DNA of 64,000 nt from Hypomyces perniciosus (GCA_008477525.1 SPDT01000007.1:4278001-4342000), one strand, 5' to 3'; shown: positions 35,135 through 46,613, counted from the stretch's first letter. Made by a program: numbers and translations. Notes: generated by a model from the sequence alone, not told the origin.

Positions 35135-36082
35135 ATGGATTCCGATGGAGACGTACATGAGATGGAAGAAGATACCGAGTCGCGCAAGCCTGCGACTTTT
35201 GAGGGACGTCTGAAGCTGAAGGACTTTATGTTCACTTCATCACAGCCCGTACGACGGAGCCCTCGACTCACAACTCCAACAACTGCTATATCGTCTACCA
35301 GCTCAGTCGCATCAACAGCCTCAACATCGCAAAGGAAGCGCCAGTCGGCATCCTCCAGCACTTCTAGCACATCAGAACCAGTATCGCTATCTCCGTCTGG
35401 GAAACGAAAACGAAAACGCGTCCGCCCCAGCTCCGGCTACGCACCCCCCTCAACATACGCCCACCTCCCCCTTCTCCCCGATGCCGTTGGCCCCAATCTC
35501 CTCGTCTTCTTCGTGGGCCTGAACCCAGGCATCGAGACCGCCCGCTGCGGCCATGCCTATGCCCACCCTTCGAACCTCTTCTGGAAGCTGCTCTACTCAA
35601 GCGGCATCACGCCCCGGCCCTGCCGCGCCGAGGAGGACCGTCAGATGCCGGAGCTTTACCACCTCGGCCTGACCAACATCGTGGCCCGGCCGAGTCGCAA
35701 CGGCGCGGAGCTGAGCAAGCGGGAGATGGACGACGGGGTGTCTCTCCTGCAGGACAAGGCGCGCCAATGGCGGCCGGAGAGCATGTGTATCGTGGGCAAG
35801 AGTATCTGGGAGAGCATCTGGCGGGTTCGCCACGGCACGGCTGTGGGCAAGGCCTTTAGGTACGGGTGGCAGGACGAGGCTGAGAACATGGGCGTGATTG
35901 AGGGCGAGTGGGCGGGCGCGAGGGTGTTTGTGGCGACGAGCACGAGCGGCTTGGCGGCGTCGCTGTCGCCAGCGGAGAAGCAGAGGGTCTGGGGTGAGCT
36001 GGGGGCTTGGGTGAAGATGAGGAGAGCGGAGAGGGAGGCACAGGCAGAGAGGGAGGCAGAGGGAAAGGCGGGTTCGTCATGA
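35135..36082 (+). CDS. G/T(U)-mismatch uracil-DNA glycosylase, TDG/Mug family
   Basis: This is a single exon of 315 aa. The N-terminal 110 residues are acidic, then Ser/Thr- and Arg/Lys-rich (RKRQSASSSTSSTS, GKRKRKRVRP) and look disordered, with a possible nuclear signal. The catalytic fold starts at about 125 with LLVFFVGLNPGIETARCGHAYAHPSNLFWKLL, the first active-site motif, where TDG and Mug have GINPG. The second motif region is FVATSTSGLAASL. Family role: removal of uracil or thymine mispaired with guanine in base-excision repair. The S. pombe counterpart is Thp1. The enzyme's Asn in GLNPG is present, as expected for this family. Confidence 0.88.
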   Translation: MDSDGDVHEMEEDTESRKPATFEGRLKLKDFMFTSSQPVRRSPRLTTPTTAISSTSSVASTASTSQRKRQSASSSTSSTSEPVSLSPSGKRKRKRVRPSSGYAPPSTYAHLPLLPDAVGPNLLVFFVGLNPGIETARCGHAYAHPSNLFWKLLYSSGITPRPCRAEEDRQMPELYHLGLTNIVARPSRNGAELSKREMDDGVSLLQDKARQWRPESMCIVGKSIWESIWRVRHGTAVGKAFRYGWQDEAENMGVIEGEWAGARVFVATSTSGLAASLSPAEKQRVWGELGAWVKMRRAEREAQAEREAEGKAGSS

Positions 36083-36560
36083 TGTGAAGAGATGGGGCGT
36101 TGTTGGAGTCTTGGGTTCATGTCTTGGTATGTCAACGCTGTGATATGGATTATGGAGTTGTATATGTCTGGCTTTTACAGGAACGATAGATGATATCTTC
36201 TATAATGTTTGGCTAAATGGACTTTGATAATTACGTTTGGTGTTATATGAAATGGTTCTGGTGACGATGTCTTGGTGGAACCTGTGATACTCATTATATA
36301 CCTATATACACTTCAAATGATTAGCCTCCCAAAGAAATATACACAATACAAACTCAGGTAGAGCACAGAATCTATCTTTCAATGGCTTTTCATTTTATTA
36401 TTAACATCACACAAACTTTGGTGCAAAAAGTCCCACTGTGTTGTTGCTGTCATCCTACCGCCAACGTCATAATATCCCCACCACCTTATACGCGCCGCGC
36501 AAACTCCAAAGCTCCAACTTCACGCCTCCAACTTCACGCCTCCCACTCAGAACCGCAAAC
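36083..36560. other. Intergenic gap
   Basis: This 478-bp region between the glycosylase and the GPALPP gene is AT-rich and I see nothing in it beyond flanks. Confidence 0.5.
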
Positions 36561-37583
36561 ATGTCATCCATAGGTCCTCTCCTCCCTCCACACCTCACAA
36601 AGCGGAAACGCATCCCAGATGCAGAAGACGACGACAACGTCTCCTCATCCTCAAACAAACATCCTCGGCGCGACGACTCATCCAAGAATCACGATGAGAT
36701 AGACCTCGACGATTCCGACTCCGATTCGGATGCCATGGGCCCCAAAGTACCAACTGCCGCACCAGCACGAGTCTCAGGCCCATCAAGACCCATCACCGGT
36801 CCATCCCTCCCCCCAAACAACAACGACGACAACAACAAAGACGAAATCAACCTCTCCTCAGACTCCGACTCTGACTCCGACTCCGGCCCGGCTCCTCCTC
36901 CTCCTCCTCAAGCCGCCGAGCCCGAATCCTCCGACTCAGAAGACGACTTCGGCCCCTCCCTCCCCTCCGCCTCCGCTCCCCGGACACGCACCATCGGCCC
37001 ATCTCTCCCCCCCGTTAACACAGACGAAGCGCCCAAACGCGACGAATGGATGCTCGCTCCGCCGCCTTCATCAACGACCTTCTCCGAGCGCGACACCACA
37101 CGCATCCGCGCCCGGAAATTCTCCTCCAAGCCTTCCTCCGGCGCGGCATCAGCAGCAGCAGCGGGCGTGCCATCTATATGGACAGAAACACCAGAAGAAA
37201 AACTCCGCCGTCTGCAAGACTCCGTCCTAGGGCGTCGCGCGGGACCAGACGACGCTGGGAACCAACCTCTCGATGCCGCAGCTGCTGAGAGGGTTAGGAA
37301 GAAGGAAGAAAGGGATCGTCACATCGCAGCTAGTATCGAGGCGCAGAGGGGGAAGAGTCTCCTCGAGGAACATCAGAACAGACGGGACGGAGGTGGAGGG
37401 GGAGGGAGCAGTGGGAAGACGAGGAAGGGGGATGAGGAAGAGGAGGATGATCCCAGTAAGAGGGCGTTTGACAGGGAGAAGGACATGGCGCTGGGTGGCA
37501 AGATAAATACGACGCAGAGGAGGGAGTTGATCAACAAGAGTGCCAACTTTGGAGGGAGGTTTCAAAAAGGGTCATATTTGTAA
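36561..37583 (+). CDS. GPALPP-motif / DUF3752 protein
   Basis: This is a single exon of 340 aa. Four GPxLPP-like motifs stand at the N-terminal half (IGPLLPP at 4-10, TGPSLPP, FGPSLPS, IGPSLPP), separated by Asp/Ser-rich acidic repeats. After DEWMLAPPP, the DUF3752 part carries WTETPEEKLRR and ends KRAFDREKDMALGG, with a C terminus SANFGGRFQKGSYL. Relatives are human GPALPP1 and uncharacterised yeast and fungal nuclear proteins; some are found with spliceosomal or transcription complexes, but no firm role is known to me. Most of the protein is predicted to be disordered by composition. Confidence 0.88.
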   Translation: MSSIGPLLPPHLTKRKRIPDAEDDDNVSSSSNKHPRRDDSSKNHDEIDLDDSDSDSDAMGPKVPTAAPARVSGPSRPITGPSLPPNNNDDNNKDEINLSSDSDSDSDSGPAPPPPPQAAEPESSDSEDDFGPSLPSASAPRTRTIGPSLPPVNTDEAPKRDEWMLAPPPSSTTFSERDTTRIRARKFSSKPSSGAASAAAAGVPSIWTETPEEKLRRLQDSVLGRRAGPDDAGNQPLDAAAAERVRKKEERDRHIAASIEAQRGKSLLEEHQNRRDGGGGGGSSGKTRKGDEEEEDDPSKRAFDREKDMALGGKINTTQRRELINKSANFGGRFQKGSYL

Positions 37584-38300
37584 CATCTACTTTGTATATG
37601 CGAGCTCACTATACTATTTGGAAGGACATTTATGAGTTTGGTTAGCAGAAACGGCATCATATTCTATAGGTAGATAGATACAACCTCAATTGACATTCTC
37701 CATCACACGACATCATGGCACCAGATTTGGTCTTCACCCATCTTTATTGATAACCTCGAGCTACCAAAGGATGCCACTTGAGCCACCCAACTCCGCCGCT
37801 GATATTTCCAACCATCCATCCATCCCCACGAAACTTTCCTATGCAAAAAAAAATAAAAAATACCAATCCTTTCCCTCTTACACAAGCCCCAGTAAAAAAC
37901 ATATAAACAGGCGAGAATTCCACCTCCCCATATTCCCAAAGCTATCCATAAAACCCCACCCTTATGTCACTCCCCTCACAACACGGGGACGCATATATGT
38001 GCTATCTGTCCTAGCAAACAGATATTTGCCAGGGGGACAAACAAAAAACAAGGGCAAAAACAAGAGAGATGCTGTGTCATAATGCGAAACATAAAACTTC
38101 CAGACCAATGTATAATACTATCGAGCTTCATGACGGGTGTGCTCAACACGGGGTATGTTGGGTAAATGAGAGAATGCCATCGCTGGTGAGAAGAATCGTA
38201 ACAGATATGAGGGTAGGTAGATCGAAAGCTAATGTGCGCGAACATTGTGTGAGCGAGTCACACGGCCCGCATGACGTATCGACAACTTCATGAAGCCAGG
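37584..38300. other. Convergent intergenic gap
   Basis: This 717-bp region between GPALPP and RING genes has an A-rich run at 37,845-37,860 and short open frames without support. Confidence 0.5.
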
Positions 38301-39723
38301 TCATAGGGTGATAGTTGGCCGAGTCGCTGATTCGAGCTGTGATGGAGTCACATTCTCGGCAGTGTTGGCTGGGGCACCCTGACCAGGAGGTTGGGTATTT
38401 GTCCGCCTTCCAAATCGGAAAGCATTTCGGACAGATGATACCACACCACCCTGAGGAGCCTCCGTCACACCAGTCGTTTGACCTTGCTGGCCAGCTGCTG
38501 GACTCTCATTCTGGGTCTGGGTCGCGGTTTGTTCCTGCTCACGACGGTGACGGCGGAAACGAGAGCCGCCAGTTCTTGACGTGTTGCTCGAGCCCCGGAA
38601 CCAAGCTGTTGGCAAGCCTGTCGGAAGGTTGAGTCTCGAGTTGGCACGTGGATCAAGGTTTTGGTTGTTCTGTCCCGCATTCTCGCCCTCTGTGTTAGGT
38701 CGCGGCTTAGGGGTGTAATAATCCGCCTTGCAGAGAGGGCAGCAAGCACGGCGGCTTGTTAACCAAGGGTCCACGCAGACGGCATGGAACGCGTGACCAC
38801 ATGTCAACCCTCGTACGTCGTCATCATCCTCGAGAGTATCGATACAAATGGCGCAAGTGTCGCCGGCGGTATTGAGGAGCTCTGGTGGCAGAGCAGCGTT
38901 GATATGCTCATCGTCATCTTCATCGTCATCCTCGCTCGCAACTCGCTCCAGGTCATGGGGTTTTATTGGCGCGTCGTCGGACATCTCGCCGGCTGCAGCG
39001 GGCGTTTCGGTATTACTATCCTTCTTCTTCTTCTTCTCGTTTTCGGTATCCTTGGTTGGCTGGGTTTCGGCTGTGGTTGATGTGGCGTTGACAGTAGAAA
39101 TGGCATCAACTGTTGGTCCATCGGTCGAAACGCGTTCCTCGGGAGCGATGACAGGGACGATACCGTCGGCATCGTGAATACTGTTCGGTCGACTTGGGCT
39201 TCCGACACCACCAGCTGTGGGCAATCCTTCCCTAGCCCTCTCCGACACCCAACTCTTGTATTTCATCATCGGGAACTTCTCATTGACTTCGTCCATAGAC
39301 ATCAGCTTCTTTTCGCGACGTCGGCGATGCGGCCGGGGCATGTTTTCGAGGGTGATGGGCTCGCCATCCTCGTTGGCCGCCCGGGCGCGGTTGCGGGCAT
39401 TGTATCGGAAGCAGTACTTGACGCCGACAATGATCCTATGACGATAATGTTAGACGAGTTGTCCTTGGGGCCCTGCATGTCCACGCTGTGGAAGAGGCTC
39501 ACCATAGGTTGGTAAAGACGACGCCGAAGCCGAGGGCAACAAAGAAGAGCAATGGGGAGTTTGAGCCTCCATTGTTATTGTTGTTATTGTTGCTTTGGTT
39601 CTGGCCAGGCGGAACCGACGTCTGGGGACTGCTGGTACCCGTGGTCGTCGGCGTGGCTGAATCCGTTGCCGCTCTGAGGACAACGTGGGCGACCTCGCCA
39701 AGAACCTGATCTATGACGGCCAT
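38301..39723 (-). CDS. Membrane-anchored RING-H2 E3 ubiquitin ligase
   Basis: Exons on the minus strand are 39723-39503 and 39435-38301 (451 aa). An N-terminal Ser/Thr/Asn-rich lumenal-type stretch (1-54) is followed by one transmembrane helix (about 55-80, SPLLFFVALGFGVVFTNLWIIVG) and a basic juxtamembrane part. The RING-H2 finger has ligands C268, C271, C286, H288, H291, C294, C306 and C309, with the usual W after the fourth pair (DPWL). The C-terminal 140 residues are Gln/Asn/Thr-rich. The order TM-then-RING resembles fungal and animal PA-TM-RING-like ligases, but without a PA domain. Likely it ubiquitinates membrane proteins in the Golgi or endosome; that is inference. The intron splits the TM segment. 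Confidence 0.88.
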
Positions 39724-39989
39724 TTTGTCGAGAGATGAAGAAGGGAAGAAGTTGACTCGAAGGCCCTACACGCGCTGCTGATACACGATGGACAGCATGG
39801 ATCGTTGCGAGATGCAGTTCGTGGGTTGACAGTGAATCGGAGTCGCCGGGGCTAAAGCATCCAAATCTCGGGCTCGCTCGCCCCTTCTTCTCGTGGTTGG
39901 TCGGTCCTCGCGTCGGCTGAGTGAGTGAACGAGCGGATTCGCGATGCTGCAATACGATGCGATGCGATGCGATGCGTTGTTGTTGCGTC

Positions 39990-40030
39990 GTGCGGCAGCA
40001 ACAGCAACAGCAGCAGCAGCAACAACAGCA
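39990..40030. repeat. CAG/CAA trinucleotide tract
   Basis: This is a run of cagcaacagcaacagcagcag type just upstream of the RING gene, interrupted and about 40 bp long. Confidence 0.7.
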
Positions 40031-40554
40031 GAAAAGGTGGTGGTGCGGTATGTTGCGTTGCGTTGTGTCGTAGCGGACTGCGGAGTGCAGCAGCAGGTGG
40101 AGCGGTTATTAAGAGAAGAGGGAGGAGAAAGGAAAGGCGCTGGCGCAAAGCCAAAACGACGCAGCCCAGACCCGTTCCACCCACCCATCAATTCCTGCAG
40201 GGGGGTTGGCTAGCACTATTCCCAGCCGTGGCGCGTCTGAAGGCCCTAAGCAGGCACTGTGCTGGAGCCGCTAGGGGCTGCTTGGGGCCTGCTTGGGGCA
40301 GCTAGACGCGCTGGAGGTGGGGTCGATGGTGGGCGGAGGGCTCTGCGCAGGTGTGCAGGTGTGCAGGCACTGGGTCCTTCAGTGGCTGTGGTGCGCTGTC
40401 GTCGCCTGCTGAGCGCGAGAGCCAAGCCTGCCAGGCTAACAGGGGTCCAAGTCGAAGGTCTGCTGGCCGACAGACAGCCTATAGCCGACCATGAAGAGAC
40501 GTCGCCCGGATACAGACTCTCCCGGATGGCTTGCGAATCCGTCTGTAGGTATGT

Positions 40555-40570
40555 TACGAAGTACTCCGTA
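40555..40570. repeat. Dispersed short element
   Basis: tacgaagtactccgta joins a TACGAAGTAC word and a reverse-orientation GTACTCCGTA word sharing GTAC. Confidence 0.6.
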
Positions 40571-41138
40571 GAGGTGCAGGACGCAGCAGACTAGTAGTAA
40601 TAGTAGTTACCTATTCTTACAACCGTTTTTTTGTCATACGGCTGCCCCGAGCAAGATGGTAGGTAAGGTAAGCAAGTAGTACTATGGTACTCGATCGGCA
40701 CGGAGTACATCCGGAGAATTGCACGGATCAGAGGGATATTTCCAGCATTGACGTCTGGATATCGCAAAACCCATGCAACAAGTGACTTCAACAATCGTCA
40801 TACGCGCGTGGTATCAACAGAACCGTACAGTGTTATCTCAACCTCAGATATTAGAGTTACCGAAGCACGACGTACCTGGAACTTACTCACACGCCACAAC
40901 GGCTTGTTCCTCCTCATGCTGTATCTATTTACGAGCACTGGCATTCCAGTCGCGAAGCATCACTGAGACCCCGTCGTCAGAATCGGAATTCGCCAAAATC
41001 GGCACTCTCAAGCCCCTAGCACTCGTAATAGTATTTGTATTTATCTTTAGTGTGGGAACGCCGCCATCCGCTCGAACTCCGTCCGTCTAGTCTAGGAGAA
41101 CGGAGTCGGCGACGGTCGAACGTCTCCCGAATTGGGCA

Positions 41139-41146
<8 letters not shown>

Positions 41147-41188
<42 letters not shown>
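41147..41188. repeat. (CT)21 dinucleotide tract
   Basis: This is 42 bp of uninterrupted CT, preceded by an imperfect TCTC run. Confidence 0.95.
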
Positions 41189-41192
<4 letters not shown>

Positions 41193-41292
41193 GGTTCAGA
41201 TGAATCACGCCTAATGCCCATCCATACCTGACTTGAGACTTACCGGTAATTAAGCTGTCACAGGGTTATTTTTAATCAGCTCCGGCATGGAG

Positions 41293-41309
41293 CACGAAGT
41301 ACGGAGTAC
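41293..41309. repeat. Dispersed short element
   Basis: cacgaagtacggagtac has the same fused layout as the copy at 1113-1129, with one base changed. Confidence 0.55.
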
Positions 41310-43152
41310 ACCGTCTGATAGGTATTCACAGTTTGAAACATGACATTGTCTTCTTTGGGCCGAAAAACGTTTTCCGTGCCAGTCCGGCCCTCCCGTCTCC
41401 CGTCAACTATTACAGATTACAACGCTTTCTGGAAAAGAACTTCTTTTCCTTGGTTGCGCCAGTGCTCGGGTGGCGAACTGCGGCTGCTAGCGAGCAGCCG
41501 GTGGGGGCCAGCAATTGGTTTGTTTTCATCAGCTCATCAGCTCATCACATTGATCGTGTCAAGCAAAAAAAAATTGGGTTTTGAGACCTTCTTGGATCAT
41601 GGGATTGTAAAGGACTGGGGGCTTGTCAGCAGCCCAGTCAATCAGCTTTTAAACTCTGCCACAATTGATTCCAAAAGGTCTTTTTTCTCCACACATTGAA
41701 TCAGCACAAGACAGGCTATTAGATTCCGTCAGAACCGGGCGTTCCTCCGCACCACCTACTTGAGTCGTGGGTCTGGATGCCAGTGCTCCAAAGCAGCTGT
41801 CTTAGTAGCCAGCATGTTTCACATTTCTTCTCTTCCTTGGTAGTATTCCCAGCCAGTGATATGCATCGACTTTTCCGAATATATGCGCCCTACTATCTCA
41901 ATTACAAAAATACAATCATCAGCTGCCTCGGATCTCAGTGTTCTGAATCTTGCTAGTACTACTGCTATTATCTGTTGTCAGCAGAATAATCTGTAAGCAA
42001 AAGACCCCTCCGAATCGCTTCAAAGCTAAAGAGTATTTGGAAGAACCCCCCCAAGAAGGAAAAGGCGCACACAGTGCACCAAACCCCCGCTCATGCACAG
42101 TGGTCTAGCGCCGATGTTTTCAAGTGGGCGACTCCGATTCCATGATAGAACGAGCAGTGTCGAAGCATTACCCATGACGACAAGCAGTCTGACCAGTGAC
42201 ATTCCCTGGCACTGATTTGTTGGATTTTGTTCCCATGCTGGGCGCTTTCGACATAGCCTCAATTCTTGACAGACACAAAAAAAAAAAAATATAGCAGAGT
42301 GATTCCATATTCTCTTAAATCCGAATGTCCCCCACACACGCACATCATACATAGATAGATCGCTGTGTGTGTGTTTGTAATATTCAATGTCTGAAAGCTC
42401 GGATCTTCCGGTTGCCCTGACTGACTCGCGATCATCCCCCCCCAGGAAAAGCAAAAATTGCAATTACATGCAGCCCGCAGCAATAACATGACAGAAGAAA
42501 CCACCCAAGACAATCATTTGCCTTGACATCATGGTTACCAAGTACGGCATCTAGAAATGGCCAATTCAGTGCAAGATCGTCGTCATGGGCCATCGCATCA
42601 CCCCAGAGATCGATATGTGCCGTAATGCCGATAGCAGAGGGGACCCCAGATTCGGCTTTATTATGTGAGATTTTACTCCGTACTGCGCATAAATCCGCGC
42701 ATTGACTAGTAATAGTAGCAGTAGTTGCTCCGTAGCAGTGGTAAATCCGGGCCACGAAGCAACTTCTGGGCAAAAGGCGTCGTCATCTTCAATCCTCCCG
42801 ATCGGGCAGTGCACCCGCGCGGGATCAGCAAAACCACCTCCAAATAATGATTGATAACATTCCCAATCAATCAATGCGATCGGTCAATCAATCACTGTCG
42901 GTTCGTAGTACATACACGGGTCACGCACGTGCTTGATTCTCCTCACGGAAGAGGCATCACCAACCCTCGGACCACGTTGCACCGTTAAATCCCATCGCTC
43001 CACTTTGACATGACAGCTCACAGCCAAGATTTTGAACTTGAACTTGGCATGTCGTGTAGGATTCGTACGAGTACACCGACCCCAAAGACAATGATATGAT
43101 GGTTGGCATCCATGAAGTCCGACCCGAATCGACCGAGCGAAATCATAGCTCC

Positions 43153-43170
43153 GTACGAAGTACTCCGTAC
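43153..43170. repeat. Dispersed short element, fused palindrome-like form
   Basis: gtacgaagtactccgtac is bounded by GTAC at both ends and carries both word types in opposite directions. Further copies lie at 43241 and 43319. Confidence 0.65.
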
Positions 43171-43827
43171 CGTAAAGCGAGTCCCGAGAGTTTCGATGGT
43201 CCCAAGAAATCAGAGCAAGCCACAAGCCACTGCTGCCGAACTCCGTACACCCCAGTTTCCGGTATGTCCAATCATTCGATGTTCTAACCTTGGGGCTGCG
43301 GAATATCAGGTATGGAACTACGAAGTACACCCTCAGCCCATTCTCCAAGCGTGAGGTTTAATATTTCAGCCGTTGAAACAAAACGTGGGGAAAAAACAAG
43401 TTTCTTGGAATTCAGCATCAAGTAAACGTTAGTCAAACAAGTCAAGTTGGTATCATTCATCATCATAACCCTATCCAACGCCTCCCAAATGCCATGGTAT
43501 GCCTTTTTGAGTCTAGAGCGGTCGGAATTCTTGGTGAAGGATATGAGAAGAAGGAGAGCCAAAGACTTGGAAACTGTGCGTGTATACCGAAAGACAAAAG
43601 AAATCCCAAAGCCTCTAAAGCCCATCCCGTTCCCTTCCCCTTTCCTGAGATGCCAAGCTGTACCCCTTGGATGTGCCGGATGCCCCTTATTGAAAAACAA
43701 AAGAGATTTTTATCTACATTGAAAAGAAAACGGAAAACATATGCGTGAGCTTGCGGCGAATGGGAGCCGGTATATGTAGTTATCCGGACCTGTTGTCGGT
43801 ATTCCTGACAAGACTGCCACGGCCATG

Positions 43828-45180
43828 TCAATGCCCGCCGAAGCCCCAGTTGCGTCGACGCAGGGGCTGAAAGGGCGTGACGGCAGGCCGGCCAGTTGGG
43901 CGCACGAAGCTTGTGGTCGGGCCCGCGGCAGGAACGTGCAACGTGACAGTCTTGATGACGGTCGAGGTAGGTTGGGGCGTGGGAGACTCTGAATGAGTCG
44001 ATGTGCTGAGCTTCTCGGTAGATGATGGCATCGACTCGACGGGGACGGTCGTGTAGATGGTCTTCCAGACAGTCGACGGGGCAACCGTGACGGTGAGAGT
44101 GACAGTCGGGTTTCCTGGTGCAGCAGTGGTTGAGACAGGAACATCAGGGGCAGCAGAAGTCAGAGGTCCCGAACCACCGTGATTGCCGCTTCCTCCATTG
44201 GCGTCAATGTCGACTTGGTAGTCGTTCTCTATCTGCTCCTTGATGGCCTTGGAGTAGATGTTCTGCTTAGACACCCACTGGTTCATGTTCACGCCGCCCT
44301 TGGCCGCAAACGTCTGCGACTTATCCCCCATGATCTTGATGTCGATGGTGCTGGCGTAGCTCTCATTCCTGGCGATGGCCGCCATGGTGAAGCCGTGAGG
44401 GTCCTTCTCGCCTCGCATGAATGTGCCAGCCCAGGGGAAGACGCCATTGGCGGTAGCGTCAAAGTTGATGTGCTCAGGATCCAAGTCAGGCCAGTCCCAG
44501 TACCAGTAGATGGTGTAGATGGAGCCAGGCTTGAGATCATCAGGGAGACGAATGTCGGACTGGCAGGCGAGCTCCGTTCCATGCACAGCGCCATCGGCAG
44601 CAAGCTCCGTGGCTCGCTGCAGACTGATAGGTCCGCTGTTGGGTTGATAGCACTGACCATCATCGTAGTTGCGGGTGGACAGGAGTCTACCCCGGCGATC
44701 TCCACCAGTGCCATCTCTGTTCCAGACGAGATGGACGTCAAAGAGCCTCTCCTTTTCCTTGGGATCACTCGTGCCATAGAGGTAGATGGTGCCGCGATTC
44801 TTGGGCTTCTTCGGCTGGTTCTGGGGCAGAGTAGTGTGACCATTCTCGAGGTGAATGATGGCAATGGAGTCACCAGCAGCAGCTTCAAGCCTGGGGAATT
44901 TTGGGTTCTCCTCCTTCGGGTACTTGTTAAGGATCTCGTTACCCGAGTACGCACTCTGCCCAGTAACCGGCAGAAGCAATTGAGGGATACTATCATTCCA
45001 AAGGGGATCAGTTGAGTTTCGGGGAATCCAGCCGCGAGGGTAGCCTTCAGCGCCAACCATGGTGCCATTTGGAGCGATCTTGTAGGCATGCTCGACCCAG
45101 GAATGCGCAGAAGCCGAGCCGGCAAGGGCCACGACGACAGCGGTCTTGAGACCAGTTCGCGAGCCAGAGGATTTTCTCAT
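43828..45180 (-). CDS. Secreted protein with potential N-terminal His brace (DUF7492-like, LPMO-like)
   Basis: This is a single exon of 450 aa. A signal peptide (1-25, ending SASA) would be cut to leave His26 as the first residue (HSWVEHAYKIAPNGT), as in copper-dependent lytic polysaccharide monooxygenases. A second conserved histidine, in ENGHTTLP, is H115. Cys177 and Cys206 may form a disulfide; the region YWYWDWPD and FPWAGTFMRG are aromatic. The C-terminal 110 residues are Ser/Thr/Pro-rich, with no GPI-type hydrophobic tail. Similar fungal HSWVE secreted proteins are grouped as an uncharacterised family (DUF7492, from memory). An LPMO-type function is inference: the copper site requires processing at His26 and is not proven by sequence alone. 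Confidence 0.8.
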   Translation of the reverse strand: MRKSSGSRTGLKTAVVVALAGSASAHSWVEHAYKIAPNGTMVGAEGYPRGWIPRNSTDPLWNDSIPQLLLPVTGQSAYSGNEILNKYPKEENPKFPRLEAAAGDSIAIIHLENGHTTLPQNQPKKPKNRGTIYLYGTSDPKEKERLFDVHLVWNRDGTGGDRRGRLLSTRNYDDGQCYQPNSGPISLQRATELAADGAVHGTELACQSDIRLPDDLKPGSIYTIYWYWDWPDLDPEHINFDATANGVFPWAGTFMRGEKDPHGFTMAAIARNESYASTIDIKIMGDKSQTFAAKGGVNMNQWVSKQNIYSKAIKEQIENDYQVDIDANGGSGNHGGSGPLTSAAPDVPVSTTAAPGNPTVTLTVTVAPSTVWKTIYTTVPVESMPSSTEKLSTSTHSESPTPQPTSTVIKTVTLHVPAAGPTTSFVRPTGRPAVTPFQPLRRRNWGFGGH

Positions 45181-46075
45181 GATGGGCTCGGGGTGTTGCG
45201 AAACACGTTTTTTTTTTCGAGTTGCTGATGATGGACGAGATGGGGGATGTACGATCGAATTCTAAAAAGGCGAGTGAAGAAGAGAGAGATAATGACAGTG
45301 GATCAGACTTTGCAGAGGAAAGATGGGAAGGAATGGCTGCTTTTCTCTCCAAGAGAACCCGCAAAAACAAAAGAGATTTCCGTGACCGTGTTGTTGTTTT
45401 GTTTTGGTTCAGATGAGGGAAAAGTGAGAGAGCAAGGGTGGTGTTGTCAGCTGGCAGCTGGCAACTGATCGGGAACAATGGGAGGAGAGTGATTGTTCAA
45501 AACTTGTCTCGAAAACAAACGCGCAGTTGAGAACAGCTACTGACTTGATTGTGAACGGCTGCCACCAACTGCCCTAGGGCAAAAGCGCTTGTGTCGTTCT
45601 TTTCTGCCTTTTGTGAATCAGAGTTGAACTCGAGAAAGGAGGAGGCAAAGCTGCCTCGTATGAGAGCAAGCAGCCGTCGAGTCTGGTATGAACGCAGGGT
45701 GAATCACGTCCAGCGCCGCTCAGCCCAGGTGAATCCTATAGACAAGAGAGAAAGGATATGATGGGAGGGGGCAGAGCTTCCATTAGTTGGCCATGGTCGA
45801 ACAGATTTCTTGTTTCTTCCCTAGCAAATAGCCAACGCTGACGAAACAGAAACAGCACAACGACGCATCACCTATCCAGTAAGCAAACTTTTCAGAGGGA
45901 AAACCCACACAAGACCTAAAAGACGAAACAATCTTGGAAACGATAAGAGGGAGGCTTGGGCGAAGATCACAGGAACCGGAGACACGAGGGGAACCAAGTA
46001 GATTATAGATGATGCATTTCGCCGCCATGTCCCACGACAACCGGGAGCCTATCGCTGCCGTCAAGGGCCATCTGT

Positions 46076-46153
46076 AATAAGAGGCCATAATGAGAGGCCA
46101 TGATAAGAGGCCATAATGAGAGGCCATGATAAGAGGCCATGATAAGAGACCAT
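46076..46153. repeat. 13-bp minisatellite, six copies
   Basis: The units are aataagaggccat, aatgagaggccat, gataagaggccat, aatgagaggccat, gataagaggccat and gataagagaccat. Each is exactly 13 bp and differs from the others at one to three positions. Confidence 0.9.
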
Positions 46154-46613
46154 GGTTTAGAAAGGAAAAAAAAAAAAGCCATGGGTCCGACTTGGAAGAA
46201 TGAGTTACATGGATTGTTGGCGAGATGAGAACGACTTCGCTGGCAGAGATTGATTCACTGTCGTCTGTCGGGAACCGCAGCCCTGGTCAAAGGCAGTTTC
46301 AGAGCCAAGAGGTGAAGGCCAGTAGCCGCCAGCGTCAGCTAACAGGGTGCATGTACCTGTGCACCAAAACCAAGCTGCCAAGATACATGCAACAGTTCCG
46401 GGTCCATGTACTATTCTGGGCGCTCCGTACCGCAAGCGCCATGCATATTCTGGCTGTTGCAGGCGCCGGCTTCTGCGCTCAAGCGACTGGCTGTCATTCG
46501 CTGATGGCATCTCGTGTGTCGTTCTCGTCCCACTGCTGCGCCTTGATAGAGCTCATCAAGATATGATGCAAGCCCTGATGCAAGCCCAGACCCAAGCCCA
46601 TGCACGTAAGAGT

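Larger units (their letters stand above)
39724..43827. other. 4.1-kb gene-free region
   Basis: I find no supported gene on either strand. It contains a CAG/CAA-type tract (39990-40030), a GC-rich partly repeated stretch (about 40200-40450), a (CT)21 tract, and dispersed palindrome-like words at 40555, 40701, 41293, 42674, 43153, 43241 and 43319. Open frames up to 154 codons (42884-43348, minus) lack recognisable content. Confidence 0.55.

Noticed and set aside
42884..43348. A 154-codon minus-strand frame in the 4.1-kb gap
   Set aside because: It runs through dispersed repeat words and has no homology I can recognise.
44179..45015. Long 278-codon frames on both strands inside the LPMO-like gene
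   Set aside because: They are shadows produced by codon bias of the real gene; only the 450-residue frame has a signal peptide and ordered domains.
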